A stretch of 64,000 nucleotides of DNA from Novosphingobium sp. CECT 9465 (GCF_920987055.1 NZ_CAKLBX010000001.1:1846501-1910500); one strand, 5' to 3'; shown: positions 47,034 to 56,822, counted from the stretch's first letter. Numbers and translations: made by a program. The notes: generated by a model from the letters alone, not told the origin.

Positions 47034-48299
47034 TCAGCGCAGCGATACAACATTGTCCGAGACGCGGGGATCGCGGCGGTCACCACGATACTGGCTCGAC
47101 ATCGGTTCGTCCGATACTTCGAAGACTTCGGTTGCGCCAAAGCCGTTGAACGCGGTCTTCATCGCCGCGCCATAGGCACCAAGCATGCCGATTTCGATAT
47201 AATCGCCTGCCCGGATGTTCGAAGGCAGTTCGAACGGGCCGTCCATGTGGTCCATGTCGTCGCACGTGGGACCATAGAAGCTGAACGGCTCCAAGGTGAT
47301 CTCCACGCCGTCATTGGCCACTTCGCCGCGCAGCAGACGCACGGGGAAACGCCAGCCGACATGAGCGGCATCGAACAACGCACCATAGGCTCCGTCGTTG
47401 ATGTACAATTCGGTGCCGCGACGACGTTCGACACGCACGATCATCGAATTGTATTCAGCGCAGAGCGCGCGGCCCGGTTCGCACCACAGTTCTGCCGAGT
47501 ACGACACCGGCAGCGATTCATACGTGCGATCGATCACGCCGAAGTAATCTTCGAGCGGGGGCGGTTCCATGCCGGGATAGATCGACGGGAAGCCGCCGCC
47601 GACATCGATGATGTCAACCAGCACCGACGCGTCAACGATCGCTGCGCGCACACGCTCAAGCGCCTGGACATAGGCGTGAGGGCTCATCGACTGGCTGCCG
47701 ACGTGGAAGCACACGCCAAGCGAGTCTGCCACCTGGCGGGTCGCCTGGAGCAGTTCTGCGGCATTGGTCAGATCGCAGCCGAACTTGGACGCCAGGCTGA
47801 GTTCGGAATATTCCGACGAAACACGCAGGCGGACGCAGAGCGTGAGGTCTTCGGCGTTGTCTGTCGCTTCGGTTATCTTTTCGAGTTCGTCGAGCGAATC
47901 GAGGCTGAACACGCGCACACCGTGGCTGTGATACGCCTCGCGGATCGCGCTGGACGACTTGACCGGATGCATGAAGCACAGCGTGGCTTCGGGCAGCGTT
48001 TCACGCGCAAGCCGCACTTCGACGATCGAAGCGACATCATAGTGCGTGACGCCCGCGTCCCACAGGATGCGCAGCAAATCGGCCGAAGGGTTCGCCTTCA
48101 CCGCATAGAGCGACTTGCCCGGAAACTTCTCGACGAAGAAGCGGGCAGCGCGCGCAGCGGCGTGCGGACGGTTCAGAATGGCAGGTTGGTCAGGCGCCGA
48201 GGCGCCAACTACAGCCAATGCGTCAGGATAGATGTGCAACTCAAGGGACCCCCAAACGGAACGTTGAACAAGGCTGCCTTGCGGTTTGGAAGTCCCCAT
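47034..48299 (-). CDS. type III PLP-dependent ornithine/lysine decarboxylase
   Basis: A 421-residue alanine-racemase-fold decarboxylase that makes putrescine (or cadaverine), feeding the neighbouring spermidine genes. PLP lysine K68 in SLYAVKANPS, HVGSQSMSPHAYV, IDVGGGFPSIYPG, CEPGRALCAEYNSMIV and the substrate-cysteine motif YGPTCDDMDHMDG are all present. The C-Dx-x-D arrangement is the ODC type. ATG 48299 lacks a good ribosome site, and an internal TTG just before LHIYPDA is an alternative start. A terminator follows. Expression may be under polyamine control, but the 190-bp gap upstream shows nothing I can identify as a riboswitch. Confidence 0.92.
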   Translation of the reverse strand: MGTSKPQGSLVQRSVWGSLELHIYPDALAVVGASAPDQPAILNRPHAAARAARFFVEKFPGKSLYAVKANPSADLLRILWDAGVTHYDVASIVEVRLARETLPEATLCFMHPVKSSSAIREAYHSHGVRVFSLDSLDELEKITEATDNAEDLTLCVRLRVSSEYSELSLASKFGCDLTNAAELLQATRQVADSLGVCFHVGSQSMSPHAYVQALERVRAAIVDASVLVDIIDVGGGFPSIYPGMEPPPLEDYFGVIDRTYESLPVSYSAELWCEPGRALCAEYNSMIVRVERRRGTELYINDGAYGALFDAAHVGWRFPVRLLRGEVANDGVEITLEPFSFYGPTCDDMDHMDGPFELPSNIRAGDYIEIGMLGAYGAAMKTAFNGFGATEVFEVSDEPMSSQYRGDRRDPRVSDNVVSLR

Positions 48300-48489
48300 G
48301 GGGCAGCGAGAGGGGGGTAAATAAGGCCCTCACGCTGAACATCAAGTGAAAAAGAACCCCCTGCAAACGCGTGTCAGAAAAATGACATATTTCTGGCCAA
48401 ATTCCCGGAAATCCTGCAATTTTTTACAGTGCCGTGGCACCCCCCCGGCACAAGGGGCATGATTCGTGGCTCGAATCAACGGGACGGCT

Positions 48490-49689
48490 TCAGGACAGGC
48501 GGTTGCGGAAGTCCTCGTAGGAAAAGCCGCGCACCCGTTCCAAGGTGTCGCTCTTGCTGTCCCATAGCCAGATCGAGGGCAGCGGCACACCGTTGAAGGT
48601 GGTGGTCTTGACCATGGAATAATGCGCCTGATCGAGGAACGCAAAGCGGGTGCCGGGTTCGGCGTCATTCGGCAGGCGGTAATCGCCAATCACGTCGCCA
48701 GCCAGGCAGGAAGGCCCACCCAGACGCACAGGGGCACCGCCCTCGCCCGCATCTTCGTATTCATCAATCGGCAGTTCGCCAAGCATCGCAGGGCGATAGG
48801 GCGCTTCGATCACATCGGGCATGTGGCAGGTGGCGGAAATATCGGTGATCGCCAGCGGCATGCCATTCCAGTGCGTATCGAGCACGGTGCCGACAAGGAT
48901 GCCCGCGTCGAGCGCGACTGCCTCGCCCGGTTCGAGATAGATCTCGCATCCGGTTTGCGCTTTCACATCTTTCAGGAAGGCGACCAGATCGTCGCGCTGG
49001 TAATCGGCGCGGGTGATGTGGTGGCCGCCGCCGAAGTTCAGCCATTTGAGCTGGCCCAGGTAGGGCGCAATGCGGGGAAGCAGGGCATTCCACGTGCGCT
49101 GGAGCGGCTCGAAATCCTGTTCGCACAAGCTGTGGAAGTGAACGCCGCTGACGCCTTCGAAATGTTCGGGTGCCAGTTGATCGACCGGAAATCCGAGGCG
49201 CGAATGCGGCGCGCACGGATCGTAGCGCGGCACTTCGCCTTCGGCATGGAGCGGATTGACGCGAAGGCCGATGTCGAACACGTCGCCACGCGCCCGTGCG
49301 GCCATGATCTCGCCCTTGAAACGCTGGTGCTGGCCGGGCGTGTTGAAAATCACGTGATCGGACAGGCGGAAGATTTCGGGCAGGTCCTCCGCCTTGTAGG
49401 CCGCGCAATAGGTTGCGATTTCGCCCTGATAGTGTTCAGCCGCCAGCAGCGCTTCCCACAGGCCAGAGGTGCACACGCCATCGAGGTATTCGCCGACGAT
49501 GGGCGCGACCTGCCACATGCTGAACGCCTTGAGCGCGGCGAGAACCTTGATCCCCGCGCGGTCACGCACATCGGCCAGCACCGCCAGATTGGCACGCAGC
49601 TTCGCTTCATCGACCACGAAGGCGGGGCTATCGACGCGGCCCAGATCGAAGTGAACGAACGCGCCCGGATCACCGGCTCTGGTTTCCAT
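48490..49689 (-). CDS. nspC: carboxynorspermidine/carboxyspermidine decarboxylase
   Basis: Decarboxylates carboxyspermidine to spermidine (or carboxynorspermidine to norspermidine). 399 residues of the alanine-racemase fold with SPAFVVDEAKLRANLAVL, PLP lysine in VLAALKAFSMW, GVHFHSLCEQDFEPL, LKWLNFGGGHHITRADY, YLEPGEAVALDAG and LGGPSCLAGDVIGDY, which distinguish CANSDC from ordinary diaminopimelate decarboxylase. It is downstream of carboxynorspermidine synthase, separated by a small atypical ORF. Together with the decarboxylase at 47034-48299 it completes an S-adenosylmethionine-independent spermidine route. Cytosolic. Confidence 0.94.
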   Translation of the reverse strand: METRAGDPGAFVHFDLGRVDSPAFVVDEAKLRANLAVLADVRDRAGIKVLAALKAFSMWQVAPIVGEYLDGVCTSGLWEALLAAEHYQGEIATYCAAYKAEDLPEIFRLSDHVIFNTPGQHQRFKGEIMAARARGDVFDIGLRVNPLHAEGEVPRYDPCAPHSRLGFPVDQLAPEHFEGVSGVHFHSLCEQDFEPLQRTWNALLPRIAPYLGQLKWLNFGGGHHITRADYQRDDLVAFLKDVKAQTGCEIYLEPGEAVALDAGILVGTVLDTHWNGMPLAITDISATCHMPDVIEAPYRPAMLGELPIDEYEDAGEGGAPVRLGGPSCLAGDVIGDYRLPNDAEPGTRFAFLDQAHYSMVKTTTFNGVPLPSIWLWDSKSDTLERVRGFSYEDFRNRLS

Positions 49690-49725
49690 AATTCAGTCCT
49701 TAGTCAATCCGCGCCATTCCGAAGG

Positions 49726-50052
49726 TCAAAGAGGCTTCCAAGGCTTGGGGACGTGTGGCAGGCTCGGTTCAACACCAGTGAATCTTAGGACATCGCGGTA
49801 GGTCACCATATACGTTGGCTGAATTTCCACGTTCTCTTCGATTAGACTCGCAACGACTAGCTCAAGGAGTTTTCCGCCAGCCGCGTAGGCTACCAACGGG
49901 TCGGAAGTTGAAAACCCCATCGCCTGACTAACAATAAACAGCGCATGTGCTGTTACCGTCACGCTAGTTTGGGTGCGTCCAACCGTCGCGAAAAAGCGCA
50001 CTTCCTCCTCGTGGCGATCATATTCACCCGGCCCAAGAATTCGAACTTTCAT
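49726..50052 (-). CDS. small protein of unknown function inside the polyamine operon
   Basis: 108 residues, ATG overlapping the upstream synthase stop (TGATG). The protein begins MKVRILGPGEYDRHEEEVRFFATVG and contains TVTAHALFIVSQAMG and LLELVVASLIEENVEIQ. I do not recognise it with confidence; a loose similarity to the short DUF1488-type pattern is possible. It differs from its neighbours in composition: by hand count about 54% GC over 49741-50040, with codons rare in this window (CTA three times, AGA, CGA, several ACT, ATT and GTT). This suggests later acquisition. No polyamine role is evident. Confidence 0.55.
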   Translation of the reverse strand: MKVRILGPGEYDRHEEEVRFFATVGRTQTSVTVTAHALFIVSQAMGFSTSDPLVAYAAGGKLLELVVASLIEENVEIQPTYMVTYRDVLRFTGVEPSLPHVPKPWKPL

Positions 50053-51257
50053 CAAAACGCCAGCGGACCCGCCAGTTCCTTTACCTGCCACGGCAAGCCA
50101 TGCTGGTTGAGCATGTCCATGTAGGGATCGGGATCGAGCTGTTCGATGTTGAACACGCCCTCACCTGACCACACGCCCTGCACCATCAGCGCGGCACCGA
50201 TCATCGCGGGAACGCCGGTGGTGTAGCTGACTGCCTGGTTGCCGGTTTCGGCGTATGCGTCTTCGTGATCGCAGATGTTGTAGATGTAGAAGGTCTTTTC
50301 CACGCCGTCCTTGAGACCGGTGGCGATGTCGCCGATGTTGGTCTTGCCCTTGGTGGTTGCGCCCAATGACGCAGGTTCGGGCAATACGGCCTTGAGGAAC
50401 TGGAGCGGGATGATTTCCTGCCCATTGTACATCACCGGATCGATGCGGGTCATTCCGACATTCTGCAGCACGGTGAGGTGCGTGATATAGGCATCGCCGA
50501 AGGTCATCCAGAAACGGATGCGCTCGATTTCAGGGATGTGATGCGCGAGGCTTTCGAGTTCCTCGTGATACATCAGGTACATGTTCTTCGGGCCGACGGC
50601 CTCGAAATCGAACTGCTGGCGGATGGTCAACGCCGGCGTTTCAACCCATTCACCGTTCAGCCAGTGGCGCGCGGGAGCCGTCACTTCGCGGATGTTGATT
50701 TCCGGGTTGAAATTGGTGGCGAAGTGCTGACCGTGATCGCCGCCGTTGCAATCGAGAATGTCGAGTGTGCGGATCGTGTCGAGCTTGTGCTTGTGCAGCC
50801 ACGTGGCAAACACGCTGGTCACGCCGGGATCGAAGCCCGAACCCAGCAGCGCCATCAGGCCAGCTTCCTTGAAGCGTTCCTGATAGGCCCACTGCCACTT
50901 GTATTCGAACCTGGCCTCGTCAATCGGCTCGTAATTCGCGGTGTCCATGTAATTGACGCCTGCGGCAAGGCAGGCGTCCATGATGTTCAGGTCCTGATAG
51001 GGCAGCGCGAGGTTGACGACGAGGACCGGCTTGACCTCGTTGATCAGTGCCGTGGTTGCAGCAACGTCGTCGGCATCGATCTGGTACGTATCGACGGACA
51101 CGCCGGTGCGGTCCTTCACCGAGGCGGCGATGGCATCGCACTTTGACTTGGTGCGGCTGGCGAGCGCAATGCCTGTAAAGATTCCTGCGTTCATCGCCAT
51201 CTTGTGAACCGCGACCGAGCCGACGCCGCCTGCGCCGATGACGAGAACTTTTGCCAT
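50052..51257 (-). CDS. carboxynorspermidine/carboxyspermidine synthase
   Basis: A saccharopine-dehydrogenase-like enzyme that joins aspartate semialdehyde to putrescine (or diaminopropane) with NADPH. 401 residues from ATG 51257. VLVIGAGGVGSVAVHKMA is the Rossmann motif. NLALPYQDLNIMDACLAAGVNYMDTANYEP, GLMALLGSGFDPGVTSVFATW and VSYTTGVPAMIGAALMVQGVW are characteristic of this family. It heads the spermidine genes, followed (after a small ORF) by the decarboxylase nspC. No S-adenosylmethionine decarboxylase or spermidine synthase is present in the window. Divergent from a MAPEG gene. Confidence 0.94.
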   Translation of the reverse strand: MAKVLVIGAGGVGSVAVHKMAMNAGIFTGIALASRTKSKCDAIAASVKDRTGVSVDTYQIDADDVAATTALINEVKPVLVVNLALPYQDLNIMDACLAAGVNYMDTANYEPIDEARFEYKWQWAYQERFKEAGLMALLGSGFDPGVTSVFATWLHKHKLDTIRTLDILDCNGGDHGQHFATNFNPEINIREVTAPARHWLNGEWVETPALTIRQQFDFEAVGPKNMYLMYHEELESLAHHIPEIERIRFWMTFGDAYITHLTVLQNVGMTRIDPVMYNGQEIIPLQFLKAVLPEPASLGATTKGKTNIGDIATGLKDGVEKTFYIYNICDHEDAYAETGNQAVSYTTGVPAMIGAALMVQGVWSGEGVFNIEQLDPDPYMDMLNQHGLPWQVKELAGPLAF

Positions 51258-51448
51258 GCTATCTCCGAATCTCTGCTGCGCCGCCACGTTCCTGGCCTGC
51301 GCGGATTTTCATGGAATGGGCCTTTAGGGGATCGGCGTTACAAACCCAAGTCCCGTTTACCGGGCCTTCAAGCCCCAGATAGGTTGCATTTGACAATCGA
51401 TCGAGGCTTGCGCAATCTCCTGTCGAAAATAAGGGGAGTTCGACGATA

Positions 51449-51880
51449 ATGCAGGCGCAAATCCTGACACCGGCGGCGGTGCTGGTGCTTTGGTCATTGG
51501 TGATGCTGTTCTGGATGGCCGGAACGCGGCTCCCAGCTATCAAGCAGATGGGCGGCCTCGGCAAGGCCAAGCCCGGCGGACGCGGACAGGATCTTGAGGG
51601 TGTACTACCCGACGTGGTCAACTGGAAAGCGCACAATTACAGCCATCTGATGGAACAGCCGACGCTGTTTTATGCTACGGTAGCCATCCTGGCAATCATG
51701 GGGCCGGCCACGGTCGATGTCGCGCTGGCCTGGGGCTATGTGGCGATCCGTATCGTGCATTCGATCTGGCAGGCAACGGTCAACCGCATATCGATGCGTT
51801 TCATGCTGTTCCTGTTTTCAAGCCTGTGCCTGATCGGTCTGGCAATCAGGGCTTTGTTGGCAACACTGGTGCCCGTGTAA
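51449..51880 (+). CDS. MAPEG-family membrane protein
   Basis: 143 residues with four helices (about 8-26, 69-86, 88-104 and 116-140). Pattern LTPAAVLVLWSLVMLFWMAGTRLPA, VNWKAHNYSHLMEQPTLFYATVAILAIMG and YVAIRIVHSIWQATVNRISMRFMLF match the MAPEG (membrane-associated proteins in eicosanoid and glutathione metabolism) family; N-H-x-x-x-M-E-Q-P is its usual substrate-side motif. Bacterial members are poorly characterised, some with glutathione transferase activity. The TTGACA at 51390 may be part of its promoter, though no good -10 box follows. Confidence 0.85.
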   Translation: MQAQILTPAAVLVLWSLVMLFWMAGTRLPAIKQMGGLGKAKPGGRGQDLEGVLPDVVNWKAHNYSHLMEQPTLFYATVAILAIMGPATVDVALAWGYVAIRIVHSIWQATVNRISMRFMLFLFSSLCLIGLAIRALLATLVPV

Positions 51881-51901
51881 GCATGAGATATCTGCGGCCA
51901 A

Positions 51902-53107
51902 TCAATCACGCAGAAACAGGCTGGCCAGTTCCACATGCGTCGACCAGCGGAACTGGCCGACCGGGCGCAGTTCCGCCAGCCTGTATCCGCCTGCGATCAA
52001 ACGCACGGCATCGCGCGCCCAACTGGCTGGGTTGCAACTGATATAAACCACCCGCGCCACCTTGCTGGCCGCGATCTGATCGACCTGCTCCTGCGCACCC
52101 GCCCGCGGCGGATCGAGCAGGACGGCGGCGAAGCGGTCAAGCTCCTCGACGCGCAGGGGATTGCGGAACAGGTCGCGGTGCAGGCAATGAACAGGGCGTC
52201 CGTTCATGCGCGCGGCGGACTGGCAGGCAAGATGCGTGTCACGCGCGGCTTCAACCGCGAGAACCTTGGTAGCAGGCCCCGCCAGCGCGAAGGCAAAGGT
52301 GCCAAGGCCGGAGAAAAGATCGGCGACGGTCAATGCATCGCCAAGCCATTCGCGCGCGGCGGCGACGAGCGTTTCCTCGCCATCGCGCGTGGCCTGAAGG
52401 AAGGCGCCGGGGGGCAGCGAGACCGCTGTGCCGCCCAGCGTGATGGTGACCGGCTCAGGCTCCCAAGTGCCTTCAGGACCGTAGCCGCTATCAATGGTCA
52501 GCCGAGCGAGATTGTTGTCGCGCGAGAAATCGAGCAGCGATTCGGTGCGCTTGAGGCCTTCGACCTTGAGGCCCTTGAGGCCAACCGACAGACCCTGATC
52601 GGCCATGGCGAGTTCGATATCGACGCCCAGTTTGCGGTCGCCCCATGTTTCGAGCAACTGCCGCAACGGCGCGATCAGCGCGACCATTTCGGGCGTCAGG
52701 ACATGGCATTCGCGCATGTCGACGATCTTGTGCGAGCCTTGTTCGCGAAAGCCGATGACAACGCGCTTGCCGATGACCTGCGCGTGGAGGGTGGCGCGAC
52801 GGCGGCTTTGCGCAGGCGAGAGGTGCGGCGGGGCCGTGTTGACCGGATCGATGCCCTGCCCCTTGGCTGCACCCACCACGCGATCGAACACGTAATCCGC
52901 CAGCGCGGTTTCTGACAAGTGCTGCAACTGGCAACCGCCGCATGCGGGGAAGTGGCGGCACGGCGGGACGACGTGGTTCGGGCCTCTGGTCAGGCTGCCA
53001 TCGCCTTCGATCACATCGCCGGGGGCGGCCAGTTCGGCATAGCGGCCGTCCGCAGTGGCGCCCTCGCCCTTGGCGGCGATGCGGACAATCAGGCCGGAGT
53101 TGGTCAT
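51902..53107 (-). CDS. TrmA/RlmD-type RNA (uracil-C5) methyltransferase
   Basis: A 401-residue SAM-dependent methyltransferase of the COG2265 group. The N-terminal CRHFPACGGCQLQHL (C-x5-C-x2-C, with a later CHVL) is a [4Fe-4S] site. The SAM-binding LFSGLGTFAFALA follows, with LLDPPRAGAQEQ and the catalytic cysteine in VVYISCNPASWARD. It likely methylates U1939-like positions of 23S rRNA or U54 of tRNA; which one is not decidable. The ATG at 53107 overlaps the stop of nnr (ATGA). It lacks an obvious N-terminal TRAM domain, starting with only a short stretch before the cysteines. Confidence 0.9.
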   Translation of the reverse strand: MTNSGLIVRIAAKGEGATADGRYAELAAPGDVIEGDGSLTRGPNHVVPPCRHFPACGGCQLQHLSETALADYVFDRVVGAAKGQGIDPVNTAPPHLSPAQSRRRATLHAQVIGKRVVIGFREQGSHKIVDMRECHVLTPEMVALIAPLRQLLETWGDRKLGVDIELAMADQGLSVGLKGLKVEGLKRTESLLDFSRDNNLARLTIDSGYGPEGTWEPEPVTITLGGTAVSLPPGAFLQATRDGEETLVAAAREWLGDALTVADLFSGLGTFAFALAGPATKVLAVEAARDTHLACQSAARMNGRPVHCLHRDLFRNPLRVEELDRFAAVLLDPPRAGAQEQVDQIAASKVARVVYISCNPASWARDAVRLIAGGYRLAELRPVGQFRWSTHVELASLFLRD

Positions 53108-54513
53108 GGAAGGCACTCGATCAGGGCAGGACGGATGGCGAGTGCCAGGTCGCCGGGGGTAAAGGCTGCGCCGCACCGGCGGGCCGCTTCGCCGTGGAGC
53201 CATAGACCTTCCTGCGCCGCGCGCAACGCATCACCGTGTACGGCAAGACGGCTGGCGATGGTTCCGGCCAGCACATCCCCGGTGCCCGCAACCGATAGCC
53301 ATGCCGAAGCGCGTGGCGCGAGGATGAGTGTGCCATCGGGCGCGGCGATCAGGCTGTCAGGACCTTTGAACACGACAACCGCGTTGCTGGCACGGGCCAG
53401 CGCCTGCGCACGATTCCGGCGCGGACCTTGCGAGGGCAGGCCAAATGTGCGCTCAAGCGCGGACATTTCACCTTCATGGGGCGTAAGGATAGAGGATACG
53501 CCCGGCAGCATCGCAGGACGCAGCAGGACCAGCGCATCGGCATCGATCACGGTTGGTCTGGCGGCGCTCAACGCCCGATCCAGCAGACGCGAGGCTGCAT
53601 CCGAACGTCCGAGGCCAGGCCCGATCAGCAATGCAGCCATGCGCTTGTCGGCAAGCAGAGCAGCACTGTCAGATGTGACGACCAGTTCCGGCGCTGCACC
53701 GCTGGGCGCAGGATCAGCGGCGAGCTTCACGTAACCTGCCCCTGCCTGCTGCGCCGCCATGGAAGCCAGCAATGCAGCACCGGGCATTTCACCGCCGATG
53801 ATACCGAGCAATCCCCGACGGTATTTGTGAGCATCGGGTGCTGGCGGCGTGATCCGGGGTTTGGCCAGAACCTGCGCCGCGCCGGCATGCGCCGCCACGC
53901 CGATATCGACCAGACGCAGCGCGCCCATGCGGGCGCAAGCGGGCATGGTCAGGTGGGCGTACTTCCATGCGCCGAGCGCGATGGTCAGCGTCCAGTCGGG
54001 CAAGCCCGCATTCAATGGCTGTCCGCTGTCACTTTCGATGCCGCTGGGCAGATCGATGGCAATGCGATGGGGGTGATGCGCTGCAAGGCTGGTCAGGAGG
54101 CCAAAAAGATCGTCGGGCAAGGGCCGGGCAAGGCCGCTGCCGAACAGGCAATCCACCAGCACATCCCCTGTAATTGCGGGATCGGCGGGGGCGATTTCCC
54201 CGTGATAGAGCGCGCGCGCGTTGCGCGCCGCGTCCGTTGCGGGTTCGCGCGCCGCGATGACTTTGACCGGATTGCCCCGCTCGCGCAGGTATTCCGCAAT
54301 CACCCAGCCATCGCCGCCATTGTTGCCGGGGCCGCACAGGACCGTAACGGATCGCCCGGCAGCAAGGCGGCGTACCCATTCGCCCGCCCCCTGCCCGGCG
54401 ATCTGCATCAGAGAATCAACCGTGGCGCCGGCAGCGATCAGGTCTGCTTCGGCGCTTTGCATCTGCGCCACGGTGAGCACTTGCGCCAGCACGACATCAC
54501 GGTTGCGGGGCAT
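53104..54513 (-). CDS. nnr: bifunctional NAD(P)HX epimerase/dehydratase
   Basis: Repairs hydrated NADH and NADPH. The 469-residue protein has the N-terminal YjeF epimerase domain (VLCGPGNNGGDGWVIAEYL, DVLVDCLFGSGLARPL, IAIDLPSGIESDSG) and the C-terminal ADP-dependent dehydratase domain (LLIGPGLGRSDA, VIDADALVLL, SILTPHEGEMSALERTFG and AGTGDVLAGTIASRLA). Each domain carries its key residues, so both activities are expected. It is second in the chain lipoprotein-nnr-methyltransferase, with overlapping ends on both sides. Standard length for the fusion. Confidence 0.95.
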   Translation of the reverse strand: MPRNRDVVLAQVLTVAQMQSAEADLIAAGATVDSLMQIAGQGAGEWVRRLAAGRSVTVLCGPGNNGGDGWVIAEYLRERGNPVKVIAAREPATDAARNARALYHGEIAPADPAITGDVLVDCLFGSGLARPLPDDLFGLLTSLAAHHPHRIAIDLPSGIESDSGQPLNAGLPDWTLTIALGAWKYAHLTMPACARMGALRLVDIGVAAHAGAAQVLAKPRITPPAPDAHKYRRGLLGIIGGEMPGAALLASMAAQQAGAGYVKLAADPAPSGAAPELVVTSDSAALLADKRMAALLIGPGLGRSDAASRLLDRALSAARPTVIDADALVLLRPAMLPGVSSILTPHEGEMSALERTFGLPSQGPRRNRAQALARASNAVVVFKGPDSLIAAPDGTLILAPRASAWLSVAGTGDVLAGTIASRLAVHGDALRAAQEGLWLHGEAARRCGAAFTPGDLALAIRPALIECLP

Positions 54514-54850
54514 CGCTTTTCATCCTTGCGGGAAAGCGAAAACGATCCTTGCCCACGGCGACTTCCAGAACGCCTTCGGCAGACCACTTCGCGGTCGCCT
54601 CATCTGCGCCATCGGCGGCGATCACGCCGCGCCCGTCATCGACCATTTCGAAGCGACGGAATGCGCCATCCTTGTGGCGCACCGTAAGGAAACGCCGTTC
54701 GCCGACGCGCGAATCCTCGACGAAGCAATCAGGCAGGAACTTTTCCGATCCGCCAACCATGCAATCGATCACGCGGCCCTTGGGCGCCTCTTCCGCCGCC
54801 GAACATGCCGCAAGGGCCACGATCAGCGGCAGGAGGGCGGGCGCGCGCAT
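54497..54850 (-). CDS. small lipoprotein, unknown function
   Basis: 117 residues with a lipoprotein signal MRAPALLPLIVALAACSAAEE (L-A-A-C, Cys16). The mature part is hydrophilic with two cysteines (VIDCMVG and LPDCFVE) that could form a disulfide, then strand-like KFLPDCFVEDSRVGERRFLTVRHKDGAF and a C-terminal VLEVAVGKDRFRFPARM. No family is recognised. It overlaps the start of nnr by 17 bp and lies four bases from the ilvD stop, so it is co-transcribed with both. Confidence 0.72.
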   Translation of the reverse strand: MRAPALLPLIVALAACSAAEEAPKGRVIDCMVGGSEKFLPDCFVEDSRVGERRFLTVRHKDGAFRRFEMVDDGRGVIAADGADEATAKWSAEGVLEVAVGKDRFRFPARMKSDAPQP

Positions 54851-54853
54851 CGA

Positions 54854-56701
54854 TCAGCCTCTGGTCAGTTGCGAAACGTCGCGAACCGCGCCGCGCGCGG
54901 CGCTGGTGGTCATCGCGGCATAGGCCTGAAGCGCGGTCGAAACCTTGCGCGGACGTTCCTTGGCAGGCTTCCACCCGGCGGCGTCCTGTGCGGCACGGCG
55001 TTCTGCCAGAACCGCGTCAGACACCGCAAGATTGATCGTGCGGTTGGGAATATCGATCTCGATCACGTCGCCGGTTTCGACCAGCCCGATTTCGCCACCT
55101 TCAGCCGCTTCGGGGGAAGCGTGGCCGATCGACAGGCCGGAGGTGCCGCCCGAAAAGCGCCCGTCAGTCAGCAGCGCGCAGGCAGCACCCAGACCCTTCG
55201 ACTTGAGGTAGCTGGTGGGATAAAGCATTTCCTGCATGCCAGGGCCGCCCTTGGGGCCTTCGTAGCGGATAACCACGACATCACCCGCAACGACCTGCCC
55301 GGTCAGCACGGCGGTGACGGCAGCATCCTGGCTTTCATAGACCTTTGCCGGGCCGGTGAACTTGAGGATCTTGTCATCAACGCCAGCCGTCTTCACAATG
55401 CAGCCTTCGCGCGCAATGTTGCCGAACAGGACCGCAAGCCCGCCGTCCTTGCTGAACGCGTGTTCGGCCGAGCGGATGACGCCGCCTTCACGATCAAGAT
55501 CGAGTTCCTTCCAGCGGCGATCCTGCGAGAACGCGACTTGCGTGGGAACGCCGCCGGGCGCCGCCCTGAAGAATTCCTGCACGGATGGCGCATTGGTGCG
55601 CCTGATATCCCACAGGTTCAGCGCATCGGCCATGGTGCGCCTGTGCACGGTGGGCAGGTGCGTGTGGATCAGGCCGGCCCGATCCAGTTCGCCAAGGATG
55701 GCGTAAATCCCGCCCGCGCGGTGGATGTCTTCCATGTGCACGTCGGCCTTCGCGGGCGCGACCTTGGACAGGCAAGGCACCTTGCGGCTGAGCCGGTCGA
55801 TATCGTTCATGGTGAAGTTCACGCCCGCTTCGTGCGCGGCGGCGAGCAGGTGGAGCACGGTGTTGGTCGATCCGCCCATGGCGATATCGACGCACATCGC
55901 GTTTTCGAAGGCTTCGAAGCCCGCGATGGTGCGTGGCAGCGCCGTCTCATCGTCCTGTTCGTAATAGCGCTTGCACAGATCGACCACGAGCCGTCCCGCT
56001 TCAAGGAACAGGCGCTTGCGATCAGCGTGGGTGGCCAGGGTGGAACCGTTGCCGGGCAGCGAGAGGCCCAGCGCTTCGGTCAGGCAATTCATCGAATTGG
56101 CAGTGAACATGCCAGAGCACGAACCGCAGGTCGGGCAGGCCGAGCGCTCGATCGTCTTCACTTCTTCGTCGGTATACGATTCATCGGCGGCGGCAACCAT
56201 CGCATCGACCAGATCGAGCGCGGTTTCCTTGCCGCGCAGCATGACCTTGCCTGCTTCCATCGGCCCGCCCGAAACGAATACGACCGGGATGTTGATACGC
56301 AGCGCGGCCATCAGCATGCCCGGCGTGATCTTGTCGCAATTGGAGATGCACACCATCGCGTCGGCGCAGTGGGCGTTGACCATGTATTCGACGCTATCAG
56401 CGATCAGATCGCGGCTGGGCAGCGAATAGAGCATGCCATCGTGCCCCATGGCGATGCCATCATCGACCGCGATAGTATTGAATTCCTTGGCAACACCGCC
56501 CGCAGCCTCGATCTCGCGCGCGACCATCTGGCCCAGGTCCTTGAGATGGACGTGGCCGGGCACGAACTGCGTGAAGCTATTGACCACCGCGATGATCGGC
56601 TTGCCGAAATCGCTGTCCTTCATGCCGGTGGCCCGCCAGAGTCCACGAGCGCCGGCCATGTTGCGGCCATGGGTGGTGGTGCGTGAACGATAGGCAGGCA
56701 T
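54854..56701 (-). CDS. ilvD: dihydroxy-acid dehydratase
   Basis: Third enzyme of valine, leucine and isoleucine synthesis; dehydrates 2,3-dihydroxy-isovalerate and -methylvalerate. 615 residues with [20 protein letters not shown] (cluster cysteine), [30 protein letters not shown], and C-terminal [30 protein letters not shown]. All iron-sulfur cysteines are present. The start at ATG 56701 gives the standard [27 protein letters not shown]. It leads the operon that continues to the lipoprotein, nnr and the RNA methyltransferase. Confidence 0.98.
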   Translation of the reverse strand: MPAYRSRTTTHGRNMAGARGLWRATGMKDSDFGKPIIAVVNSFTQFVPGHVHLKDLGQMVAREIEAAGGVAKEFNTIAVDDGIAMGHDGMLYSLPSRDLIADSVEYMVNAHCADAMVCISNCDKITPGMLMAALRINIPVVFVSGGPMEAGKVMLRGKETALDLVDAMVAAADESYTDEEVKTIERSACPTCGSCSGMFTANSMNCLTEALGLSLPGNGSTLATHADRKRLFLEAGRLVVDLCKRYYEQDDETALPRTIAGFEAFENAMCVDIAMGGSTNTVLHLLAAAHEAGVNFTMNDIDRLSRKVPCLSKVAPAKADVHMEDIHRAGGIYAILGELDRAGLIHTHLPTVHRRTMADALNLWDIRRTNAPSVQEFFRAAPGGVPTQVAFSQDRRWKELDLDREGGVIRSAEHAFSKDGGLAVLFGNIAREGCIVKTAGVDDKILKFTGPAKVYESQDAAVTAVLTGQVVAGDVVVIRYEGPKGGPGMQEMLYPTSYLKSKGLGAACALLTDGRFSGGTSGLSIGHASPEAAEGGEIGLVETGDVIEIDIPNRTINLAVSDAVLAERRAAQDAAGWKPAKERPRKVSTALQAYAAMTTSAARGAVRDVSQLTRG

Positions 56702-56775
56702 GTGCGAACTCCGGCAGGGAATCAGTTATATTCTGTGCGACTTGGGTTGCCCCTAACCCACCAGAGGGCTTGCGT

Positions 56776-56795
56776 CGAAGGTTAAATTACCTTCG
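56776..56795. repeat. short hairpin upstream of ilvD
   Basis: CGAAGGT (56776-56782), loop TAAATT, ACCTTCG (56789-56795). There is no T-run. It may be an operator or a weak terminator of the amidohydrolase gene. Confidence 0.4.
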
Positions 56796-56822
56796 TGTCA
56801 GTGGGGAAAAGCCCCGGAAATC

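Noticed and set aside
51390..51418. TTGACA followed by a possible -10 before the MAPEG gene
   Set aside because: The candidate -10 (CAATCT) is poor; noted in the gene entry only.
54221..56686. 821-codon frame antisense to nnr, the lipoprotein and ilvD
   Set aside because: It shows no recognisable domain, and the minus strand holds complete nnr and ilvD.
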